From contig JAISJN010000008.1 of assembly GCA_031261505.1 (NCBI GenBank), forward strand, positions 434,001-498,000: DNA of 64,000 nt, in the 5' to 3' direction. The translations under genes and the position numbers were made by a program. The notes under the pieces are model-generated. The model did no database searches. It was not told the DNA's origin and worked only from the letters and a program-made list of their open reading frames with translations. This DNA is from Clostridioides sp. (GTDB taxonomy: Bacteria > Bacillota > Clostridia > Peptostreptococcales > Peptostreptococcaceae). Below are positions 47,900 to 56,374 of the stretch, piece after piece. Position 1 is the stretch's first letter; every line of letters begins with the position of its first letter.

Positions 47900-48038
47900 A
47901 AAATCTTGAGATATTGGCGGTATTAGACCCAAGTGTACTGCCGTATTAGACACACGCTGCTCGTTTGAAGTATTCTCGACAACGCCTGGCTAATACGGCG
48001 CACCACTTCTTGTGCCTCCATTATCTCAAGATTTTTTT
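47900..48038 (+). ncRNA. Structured 3' element downstream of pepD, terminator-coupled
   Basis: Outer 12-bp stem aatcttgagata/tatctcaagatt plus T7; inner gccgtattag/ctaatacggc (10 bp) and a competing ggtattag copy. Confidence 0.5.
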
Positions 48039-48199
48039 AATTGCATAAATATTTTTAGTTGCTTCTCTTATCTCACTCGTTAGTCAGTTATTTCATAAAT
48101 TACGCTACTTATCTTTCTTGCAACTCCACTTATCTTTTTCATTGATATAATAACAATTTTAGTATTAATTCTCAAGTTAGATGGGAATTGTATTGTATT

Positions 48200-48272
48200 T
48201 GATTTCAAACACAAGCTGAAATTAAATAAATGCCCACCACATGTAGACTTGGTGAGCATTTATCTAATTTTA
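48200..48272 (-). repeat. Dispersed intergenic repeat, partial copy D, abutting the stop codon of the HD-domain gene
   Basis: Reverse complement taaaattagataaatgctcaccaagtctacatgtggtgggcatttatttaatttcagcttgtgtttgaaatc. Confidence 0.65.
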
Positions 48273-48839
48273 AAGACCTAGTTCTTCGCTTATTTCCTGC
48301 ATTGCTGTTAGCGCTAGTTCAGCAAATTCAGGAAATGGTATCCCTACTTCTTCTATGCTTCTCATAGCCTCTCTATTTGCTCCGGCTGCAAATCTCGCTT
48401 CCTTCATTCTTTTTGTGATCGATTTTACCTTTACACTCGATATTTTTTTGTCTGGATAGACGAGTGTTATCGCTGTTATAAAACCAGTGATAGGATCTGC
48501 TGCGTATATAGCCTTATCCATCATACTCGACCTATCCGTACCTGTCGCTTGATTATGTGCCATTATCGCATGATATATTTCTTCATCTCCAAAATTTTCT
48601 TTTCTTAAAATATTTGCGGCTTCTATTCCGTGCTTTCTCATGTCTTCTTCGTTATTGTAACAGTCTAAGGTGTCTGAATCTAAATCGTGTAATAGTCCAG
48701 CTACTCCCCATTTATCTGTATTTTCTGGCTCAAGCCTCTGTGCTAATGCCTTCATCACCGCTTCTACTGCGTATGAATGTTTTAATAAATGTGGTGTAGT
48801 TAGGTGTTTATCTAGTATTTCTACAGCCTTATCTCTCAT
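48270..48839 (-). CDS. HDIG/HD-domain protein
   Basis: 'HLLKHSYAVEAVMKALAQRLEPENTDKWGVAGLLHDLDSD', 'HNQATGTDRSSMMDKAIYAADPITGFI'. Confidence 0.9.
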   Translation of the reverse strand: MRDKAVEILDKHLTTPHLLKHSYAVEAVMKALAQRLEPENTDKWGVAGLLHDLDSDTLDCYNNEEDMRKHGIEAANILRKENFGDEEIYHAIMAHNQATGTDRSSMMDKAIYAADPITGFITAITLVYPDKKISSVKVKSITKRMKEARFAAGANREAMRSIEEVGIPFPEFAELALTAMQEISEELGL

Positions 48840-48842
48840 GGT

Positions 48843-51494
48843 CTATTCGACTCCCTCATAGTATTTTCCTAACATTATATCACTTTTAATCACCTTATTA
48901 CATAATTCGTTTACAGAAATTTCAATTTTATTTTCATTTTCTACAATTTTTATAGTTTCATCCACTATTCTACCTACTGTATCACCATCTTCAAATGTGA
49001 AATCCAGTCTAAATACAGATATTCCTGCCTCTGATAGTCTTTTTAACTCATCTAGTACGCATAGCGGTTTATTGTGGTAGATACTTGACCTACAGTTTTT
49101 ATCCTGTGTAATCCTAAATCTACTGCCCTCTGAATCCTCAAGTGCATACCTTCCCTGTGAACATAATTCACATCTCTTATTCTTCCTGCATTCTCTTAGC
49201 ACAACTCCCATTGGGCAGTATTCGCTCACCATCATCGGAATGTATCCGTATACTAGAGCCTCTGTATCTATGTTTCTATTATCCTTTTTTATTACCTCAT
49301 CAATATTTTCATTCTCCGAGCTTATTACCTCTGAAATTTCATCCATGCTCATCTCTAAAGACATACATACTGACTTTACACCAGATTTTTTAAAGAATTT
49401 CAAGGATTCTCTGTTGAACGTGTTTAAACTGTAGTCTACATGGATTTCTCTGTCTTTAAATCTATCTAACATACCCAAGTTTCCAATCAATACCGGTATA
49501 TCTTTCGGTATGTTTTTTACGCTATCGACTTCTAGAACCCTATCCCTTACTATTCTCGGTGCTGAGTATACTATTTTATCTCCCGTATCTACTGCCATTG
49601 AAATAGCGGAATCTAGTGTATCTATAGAATCATAGTAAATACAGTCTAGATTTTTACCTAGTACAGCCTCTAATTGTTCTAAATTCTTTACCTTAACTCT
49701 TATCTTAGAGTCTGCATAATCCAAATCAATTTCTAACTCTTCTCTTTTTAATTCTTGCTCTTCTGATTTAGATTTTATTGTTTCATCTGACTTTGAGCCG
49801 CCGATTCCTTCAATATCTATATCTTCACATTCGATGTCCGATATATTACTGCTCTTGAGTTCTCTATCTATACACTCGAGCGCTGATATATTACAGTCCT
49901 TGTGTTCTCTATCTATACGCTCGAGTTCTGATATATTGCAGTCCTTGAATTTTCTTTCCTTTATTTTGACTCTGTCTATGTTTAGAGAGTCTACAGCCTC
50001 TCTTCTCATCTTGTTTAATACGCTCACTGGAACGCTTACACCCTCATCTAAGCTCAAGTCTATATCTTTCATAAAGTAAGGTGTGTTTCCTAGTTTTTCG
50101 AGTTGATCTACTACCTTTTCCTCAGTAATAGCTACTTTTAGAGCTTCTTCGACCAACTTATCTCCACTTACCTCAACCTCATTTCCTCTGTCGTCCCTTA
50201 TCTTTAAAGCTGGATATTCATTGAGTTTTATTTGAACAGATGCAGATATTGGAATCTTTACAAATTCCTTCTCTCCCCTGTAAGTCGACTGTACCCTTTC
50301 TAGCAATTCTCCGTCAGAAGTCTTGTATATTTCTTGATTTCTCTTGACTTCACCTATGAAGTCAAGTTCTACTGTCTCTCCAGCATGTCCTATCTCAGAT
50401 ATGTTCTTTCCTTTGATTATCCTTCCAATTGTACCTCCGCCCAGATTTATTCCATCGCCTTTTTTGAGCGTCGATTCGAGTGCAATTTTTAATCGCCTTG
50501 TCTTCCTATTACAGTCTAGCACCTTTCCGATGTAGAGACCTTGGTTATTTGGTTTTTGGCTGTTCATTATATCACTGCCCACATCCCCTAGGATGTATCC
50601 GTTGGTGAATTTCCTATTGAATATCGTATATAGGTCTTCAATTATGCCTTCTTTTAGGTTGAGGTCACCACTTTCAATGTATTCGTCTACAGCCTTCCTA
50701 TACGCGTCTACTACTGTAGCTACGTACTCTGGCTTCTTCATCCTACCTTCTATCTTTAATGAGTATACCCCTGATTCTACTATTCTTCCTACATCCTCAA
50801 TACTCATCAAATCCTTTGTGCTGAGTAGATAATCACCTTTAGATTCAACTTCTTTACCCGTTTCTATATCTATCAATCTGTACTTTTGTCTACAAGGTTG
50901 TGCACATCTACCCCTGTTTCCAGATCTCTTTCCAAGCATACTGCTCATAAGACAGGCACCTGAATAGCATACGCAGAGCGCACCGTGAACAAATACTTCT
51001 ATATCCGCCTTTGAATTTTTGGATATATGTTCGATTTCGTCAAGAGGAAGTTCCCTAGCTAATACTACCCTGTCAAATCCTACTGTCTCTAAATACAGTA
51101 CATCCTCGAGTGAATGTGCGACCATCTGAGTACTTGCATGGATTTCAAAGTCAGGCAGAAGTCTTTTTACTAAACTTGCCACTCCTATATCCTGAATTAT
51201 AAGAGAGTCTATATCAATATCGTATAAGTATTTAACGTATTCTTTAAAATCCTCTAGCTCCCTTTGTTTTATCAGGGTGTTCACCGTTACAAATACTGAT
51301 ACTTCCCTCTGATGACAGTAGGCTACAGCCTCCTTCATCTCTTCTCTATCAAAATTATTTGCCGATGCCCTCGCACTAAATTCTTTTCCGCCTAGATAGA
51401 CTGCATTTGCTCCGTTTTGAACTGCTGCCTTGAGTGAATCCCAAGATCCTACCGGTGCCAACAACTCTACTTTATTTTTCCTTATATTTTTCAT
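48843..51494 (-). CDS. U32 family peptidase
   Basis: 'ELLAPVGSWDSLKAAVQNGANAVYLGGKEFSARASANNF', 'VFVHGALCVCYSGACLMSSMLGKRSGNRGRCAQPCRQKYRL'. Confidence 0.95.
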   Translation of the reverse strand: MKNIRKNKVELLAPVGSWDSLKAAVQNGANAVYLGGKEFSARASANNFDREEMKEAVAYCHQREVSVFVTVNTLIKQRELEDFKEYVKYLYDIDIDSLIIQDIGVASLVKRLLPDFEIHASTQMVAHSLEDVLYLETVGFDRVVLARELPLDEIEHISKNSKADIEVFVHGALCVCYSGACLMSSMLGKRSGNRGRCAQPCRQKYRLIDIETGKEVESKGDYLLSTKDLMSIEDVGRIVESGVYSLKIEGRMKKPEYVATVVDAYRKAVDEYIESGDLNLKEGIIEDLYTIFNRKFTNGYILGDVGSDIMNSQKPNNQGLYIGKVLDCNRKTRRLKIALESTLKKGDGINLGGGTIGRIIKGKNISEIGHAGETVELDFIGEVKRNQEIYKTSDGELLERVQSTYRGEKEFVKIPISASVQIKLNEYPALKIRDDRGNEVEVSGDKLVEEALKVAITEEKVVDQLEKLGNTPYFMKDIDLSLDEGVSVPVSVLNKMRREAVDSLNIDRVKIKERKFKDCNISELERIDREHKDCNISALECIDRELKSSNISDIECEDIDIEGIGGSKSDETIKSKSEEQELKREELEIDLDYADSKIRVKVKNLEQLEAVLGKNLDCIYYDSIDTLDSAISMAVDTGDKIVYSAPRIVRDRVLEVDSVKNIPKDIPVLIGNLGMLDRFKDREIHVDYSLNTFNRESLKFFKKSGVKSVCMSLEMSMDEISEVISSENENIDEVIKKDNRNIDTEALVYGYIPMMVSEYCPMGVVLRECRKNKRCELCSQGRYALEDSEGSRFRITQDKNCRSSIYHNKPLCVLDELKRLSEAGISVFRLDFTFEDGDTVGRIVDETIKIVENENKIEISVNELCNKVIKSDIMLGKYYEGVE
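49838..49961 (-). repeat. In-frame 45-bp tandem repeat, about 3 units, within the U32 peptidase gene
   Basis: KDCNISELERIDREH / KDCNISALECIDREL / KSSNISDIECEDID. Confidence 0.85.
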
Positions 51495-51640
51495 CTCATC
51501 AACTTCCCGTGTTCCTTAAATTTTAGACGAGGGATGTAAATGTCGATTTCACTTACACCCCTCGTCTAATGCTGTTCGTAATTATTAAGATATTTTCCAG
51601 TAGTTTTATTTATTCGTCCGAATTAATACTGCTCTTCGCT

Positions 51641-52465
51641 CTATTTTTTCTTTAAAGAATTTTCGAGCTTTGTGTACTTAAGTTGAAGATCGTACAGTTG
51701 ATTTTGAAACTCTGAGGCTAGGTCTATAGATGTGTTGACACTAGCGTTCGCCTCATCTCTTTCCGCCTTTATATCTTCGTAGCCAGACTTCATAGCTTCA
51801 TAGTCGCTCTTCATTTTTTCGTATTTTTTTAGAACTTCATCGTAGTTCAATTCTTGTTTTTTCTCTTCATTCGACTTATTCTCTTCGTTCGACTTCTTCT
51901 CTACATTCTGTTTCTTCTCTTCATTTGACTTTCTATCTTCGTTTGATTTTTGATTCGAATTTAACTTCGATTCTGTATCAACCGATGTATTTGCATCCAA
52001 ATTTTTCGTAGATTTATTCCCTGCTTCACATTCTTTGTTCTTTTTTTCAGCAGCTAGTAACTTAGCCTCTGTAGACTCAAGTTTTAGGTCTAGTTGCTTA
52101 AACTCTCTTACTTTTTCACTTAGTTTATCTCCGAGTTCATAGATTCTCTTGCTCATTTCCTCTATATTCGAATTCTCGTTATTGCTGAGTTCGTCGTTCT
52201 TTGAAATTAGTTCGTCAATCTTTACTTCTAATTCTTTCTTTTCAGAAGTAATTTTTTCGTTTTCTGAGGAAGATTCAAATAACATACTGGCAACGTTTAG
52301 GGATGTCAAGACACCCGCTTGCGAAAGACTGAGTCTAGGATTTCTAGAGACAACCTTCTGTATTTCCTCATCTACGTACTCTGCAACCTTTAGCATACGA
52401 CTCTCAGGCTCTTCACCGAGCATCGTATACTCATATCCATTTATCTTGACTACAACTCTATTCAT
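51641..52465 (-). CDS. zapA: ZapA-like cell division protein with long repetitive coiled-coil C-terminus
   Basis: N-terminal 'RVVVKINGYEYTMLGEEPESRMLKVAEYVDEEIQKVVSRNPRLSLSQAGVLTSLNVASML' is ZapA-like; C-terminal KSNEEKK repeats and coiled coil. Confidence 0.85.
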   Translation of the reverse strand: MNRVVVKINGYEYTMLGEEPESRMLKVAEYVDEEIQKVVSRNPRLSLSQAGVLTSLNVASMLFESSSENEKITSEKKELEVKIDELISKNDELSNNENSNIEEMSKRIYELGDKLSEKVREFKQLDLKLESTEAKLLAAEKKNKECEAGNKSTKNLDANTSVDTESKLNSNQKSNEDRKSNEEKKQNVEKKSNEENKSNEEKKQELNYDEVLKKYEKMKSDYEAMKSGYEDIKAERDEANASVNTSIDLASEFQNQLYDLQLKYTKLENSLKKK

Positions 52466-52485
52466 AAAGCCCCCCTAAATAGAAA

Positions 52486-54897
52486 TTAGTTTGTTCTAAG
52501 CTCAGCACCTAACTTATCCTTTAATTCTTGAAGTATCTTGTCGTGTACCTGTGCGACATCTTCATCTGTCAAAGTTTTGTCCTTGCTCCTATATACTATC
52601 GAATACGCTACCGACTTGTGACCCGCTTCAATTTGATCCCCTGTATAGACATCGAAAAGTTCAAAGCTTTCCACCAAGTCTCCACCATTTTCCTTTATAA
52701 TATCGCTTATTTGTTTTACATAGCATTTATCTTCTACGACAAGTGCGATATCCCTTGATGTAGATGGATATTTTGGAAGTGGAGTGTACAATGAAGTAGT
52801 ATCAGCATTTGCAAATACTTCATCTGCATCTATTTCGCATACATATACCCTTTGGCCTAGATCGTAGTTTTCTATTACGTCTGGATGCAATTCTCCAAAG
52901 GTAGCTATATCTACGTTCTTATATACTATTTTAGCACATCTTCCTGGATGGAAAGTAGTATTATCTATTTCTGGTTCAATTTCACATCCTTTTAAGCCTA
53001 ATTTCTCAAGTAAAGTCTCTACAACTCCCTTTAATTCAAAGAAATCTTTATTTTTTCCATACATGCCAATACATAGTTTTTCTGATTGTTTCGGCTCTTT
53101 ATCTATATTTGAGTTAGATTTATCTTCTTCGCAAGTTTCAAACACATTTCCGTATTCGAATATAGAGAGTTCGTCTACTCTATGGGCTACATTAGTACTG
53201 ACTACATCAAGCATGTTTGGTATCAATGTAGTTCTCATAACTGAAGTTTCTTCCCCCAGTGGATTTAATATCTCAACCTGTGAAGATTCTTTTCCGCTAT
53301 TGTCTTTTATCTTAGACAACCCACTTGGACTTACGAATGAATAGGTAAGTATTTCATCAAATCCCATAGCAGTCATATTATTTTTTACATTGTCTCTAAA
53401 CTTCTGTACAGCTGTCTTTATACCGACTGTTGGATTTCCTTCTAATTCTTTCGATTCTATATTGTCAAATCCATGTAATCTAGCTATCTCTTCGACTAGA
53501 TCTACTTCTTGCTCTATATCCAGTCTAAAACTTGGTGCAACTACTTCCAGGCTATCTCCATCTAATTTACAAGTAAATTCTAGAGATTCGAGTATTTTTA
53601 CCATTTCACAAGCTTCTATATCTATGCCTATGAGCCTGTTTATCCTATTAACACTAGCCTTAATTGGCTTTGTTTCTATCTTTGTTGGATATTTCTCAAC
53701 TCTTCCGTTTAATACCCTGCCTGCACCTAGTAATTCTACTAGTTGAACAGCCCTATCAACTGCTTTTTCAGCTAATTCTGGGTCTATTCCCTTTTCGTAT
53801 CTTGATGAAGACTCTGTTCTAAGTCCTAATTTTTTAGAAGTTGCTCTCACGTTTTCAGGTTCGAAGTTAGCACTTTCAAATAGGATCTCAGTAGTTGACT
53901 CGGTTATCTCAGAATTTAAACCTCCCATAACCCCAGCTATTGCGAGCGAGCGCTCACCATTTGTTATAACCAACATATCGCTGTCTAATTCTCTCTCGTT
54001 TTCGTCTAGTGTTGTGAATTTTTCTCCATCAACTGCATTTTTTACTACTATCTTGTCTGTTCCTATTTCCTTTAAATCAAAGGCGTGCATAGGCTGTCCC
54101 ATCTCTAACATCACGAAATTTGTAATGTCTACTATGTTGTTTATAGGTCTTACCCCTGATTCTATAAGCCTTCTTTGCATCCAGTAAGGAGATTCCTCTA
54201 TTTTTACATCCTTGATAATTCTTCCTATATACCTTCTGCAAAGACTAGTATTTTCTATCTCAACAGAAAAATCTATCTCTTCATCGCTTCCATTTACACT
54301 TATTTCTGGATATTTAACTTTTTTATCTATTGTTACAGCTGCTTCTCTGGCTATACCGATTATACATCTGCAGTCAGGCCTGTTTGAAGTCAATTCAAAA
54401 TCTATTATAGCGTCATTTAATCCCAAGGTTTCCCTTATATCCTGACCCAAGTTATAGCTGTCTTCGTAGTCTAATAGGAAGATTCCATTCTTACTCTTTT
54501 CTTTCACGAACATAGAGTCTATACCTAGTTCTTCTGAAGAGCACATCATACCTTCTGATTTCACGCCTCTAAGTTCTCCTGTGTGTATTTCCTTTCCACC
54601 GGGTAGCTTAGATCCGTCAAGGGCTATTGGAACGTAATCCCCAACTGATACATTGTTTGCCCCAGTCACTATTTGGATTTTTTTAGTTCCTACATCTATC
54701 TGTGTAACTATTAACTTATCTGCATTGTCGTGAGGTTGGATGTCTAGGATTTTACCAACTACTACATTTTGCACATCCTCTCCTAGGAATTCAACTAACT
54801 CTACCTTTGTACCAGACATCGTCATCATGTCCGCAAATTCTTTTGTATCTAAATCTATGTCAACGTAATCTCTTAACCATTTTAAAGGTACTAACAT
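52486..54897 (-). CDS. pheT: Phenylalanyl-tRNA synthetase beta subunit
   Basis: 'MLVPLKWLRDYVDIDL', 'MHAFDLKEIGTDKIVVKNA', 'YPSTSRDIALVV', C-terminal FDX-ACB domain. Confidence 0.98.
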   Translation of the reverse strand: MLVPLKWLRDYVDIDLDTKEFADMMTMSGTKVELVEFLGEDVQNVVVGKILDIQPHDNADKLIVTQIDVGTKKIQIVTGANNVSVGDYVPIALDGSKLPGGKEIHTGELRGVKSEGMMCSSEELGIDSMFVKEKSKNGIFLLDYEDSYNLGQDIRETLGLNDAIIDFELTSNRPDCRCIIGIAREAAVTIDKKVKYPEISVNGSDEEIDFSVEIENTSLCRRYIGRIIKDVKIEESPYWMQRRLIESGVRPINNIVDITNFVMLEMGQPMHAFDLKEIGTDKIVVKNAVDGEKFTTLDENERELDSDMLVITNGERSLAIAGVMGGLNSEITESTTEILFESANFEPENVRATSKKLGLRTESSSRYEKGIDPELAEKAVDRAVQLVELLGAGRVLNGRVEKYPTKIETKPIKASVNRINRLIGIDIEACEMVKILESLEFTCKLDGDSLEVVAPSFRLDIEQEVDLVEEIARLHGFDNIESKELEGNPTVGIKTAVQKFRDNVKNNMTAMGFDEILTYSFVSPSGLSKIKDNSGKESSQVEILNPLGEETSVMRTTLIPNMLDVVSTNVAHRVDELSIFEYGNVFETCEEDKSNSNIDKEPKQSEKLCIGMYGKNKDFFELKGVVETLLEKLGLKGCEIEPEIDNTTFHPGRCAKIVYKNVDIATFGELHPDVIENYDLGQRVYVCEIDADEVFANADTTSLYTPLPKYPSTSRDIALVVEDKCYVKQISDIIKENGGDLVESFELFDVYTGDQIEAGHKSVAYSIVYRSKDKTLTDEDVAQVHDKILQELKDKLGAELRTN

Positions 54898-55062
54898 GTT
54901 TTTGCCTCCTCTGTTTATTTCCTTTATATTTTTACTCTATATTTTTGCTCTGTGTTTTTACATTGTATTTTATTACATTTTTTACTCTATATTTTCGCTA
55001 TATCTTTTTGTCTTAGCTTGATAATAATACCAAAACCAGTCAATCTCTATTTAGCTCTAATA

Positions 55063-56082
55063 CTAGAACTGTTGTAGGAACCTCTTGTTGTTTTCAAATA
55101 AAAGTCTTATATCGTCTATCTCGTATTTGAACATAGCAAGTCTTTCTACTCCTACACCAAATGCAAATCCACTGTATATTTCTGGGTCTATTCCACAATT
55201 TCTAAGCACGTTTGGATGTACCATTCCACAACCTAGTATCTCTATCCAACCCTCACCCTTACAAGTTGGACAGCCTACACCTCCACATTTAAAGCAAGTG
55301 ACATCTACCTCTGCACTTGGCTCTGTGAACGGGAAGTTATGTGGTCTGAACTTGGTTTTAGTATTTTCTCCAAATAGTTTCTTTACGAATTCTTCAAGAG
55401 TCCATTTAAGCTCTGCCATTGTCACGTCCTTACCTATTACCATACCCTCTATTTGGTGGAACATAGGCGAGTGAGTAGCATCTGGAGTATCCCTTCTAAA
55501 ACATCTTCCAGGAGATATAATCTTTATTGGAAGAGTCTCCTTCATCATAGTTCTAACCTGAACTGGAGATGTCTGAGTTCTCAAAAGCAGATCATTTGTA
55601 ATGTAAAATGTGTCTGACATATCCCTAGAAGGATGGTCCTTTGGCGCATTTAAGGCGTCGAAGTTATTGTGAACAGTATCGATTTCAGGTCCCTCAGCTA
55701 CTGAAAATCCGAGTCCGACAAATATATCAGAGACTTGATCCACTATCTTTGTAATAGGATGTCTTCTGCCTATTTCTTGTTTTTTACCTGGTAGAGTAAC
55801 GTCTATAACTTCCTCAGCTATTTTCTCAGCCTTAGCTACTTCCTTCAACTCTTCCCTCTTTGTATTTAGATGCTCTTCTATAGCATCCCTAACTTCATTA
55901 CCTATCTTACCTATCACTGGTCTTTCCTCAGCTGATAGCTTACCCATTCCCTTTAGGATTTTAGTGAGTTCACCTTTTTTTCCTAGGTACTTAACTCTCA
56001 GATTTTCAATATCCAAAAGTGTAGCAGCATCATTTATTTCTTCTAATGCCAAGTCTTTTAAGTCTAACAATTTTTCTTCCAT
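55063..56082 (-). CDS. pheS: Phenylalanyl-tRNA synthetase alpha subunit
   Basis: 'GRRHPITKIVDQVSDIFVGLGFSVAEGPEI', 'DTFYITNDLLLRTQTSPVQVRTM', 'GFAFGVGVERLAMFKYEIDDIRLLFENNKRFLQQF'. Confidence 0.98.
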   Translation of the reverse strand: MEEKLLDLKDLALEEINDAATLLDIENLRVKYLGKKGELTKILKGMGKLSAEERPVIGKIGNEVRDAIEEHLNTKREELKEVAKAEKIAEEVIDVTLPGKKQEIGRRHPITKIVDQVSDIFVGLGFSVAEGPEIDTVHNNFDALNAPKDHPSRDMSDTFYITNDLLLRTQTSPVQVRTMMKETLPIKIISPGRCFRRDTPDATHSPMFHQIEGMVIGKDVTMAELKWTLEEFVKKLFGENTKTKFRPHNFPFTEPSAEVDVTCFKCGGVGCPTCKGEGWIEILGCGMVHPNVLRNCGIDPEIYSGFAFGVGVERLAMFKYEIDDIRLLFENNKRFLQQF

Positions 56083-56107
56083 CTATGTCACCCTTTCTTT
56101 TTTTTAA

Positions 56108-56345
56108 TTAAAAAAAGCCCTTCATCCCAGCTAGGGACGAAAGGCTATATTTCGCGGTACCACCCTAGTAGCTTAAAATTCTTCAAGCCACTCGAAAACT
56201 TAACGCGTTTTGACGTGCAAACCTACTTAGTTTCAGCCCGCATACTCCAGAGCGAAACTTCATTTGAGTCCTCCGAAAACACTTCCAGCCTAGGTGTTTA
56301 TCTCTTTGCGGTGGATTATCAAAATACTTGACTCCTTCATAGTAT
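56108..56345 (-). promoter_or_regulatory. T-box riboswitch of pheST, UUC specifier plausible
   Basis: Minus strand: '...aatgaagtttcgctctggag...agggtggtaccgcgaaatatagcctttcgtccctagctgggatgaagggcttttttt'. Confidence 0.95.
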
Positions 56346-56374
56346 TAAATATGTTGATATACTTCAAAAGTATA

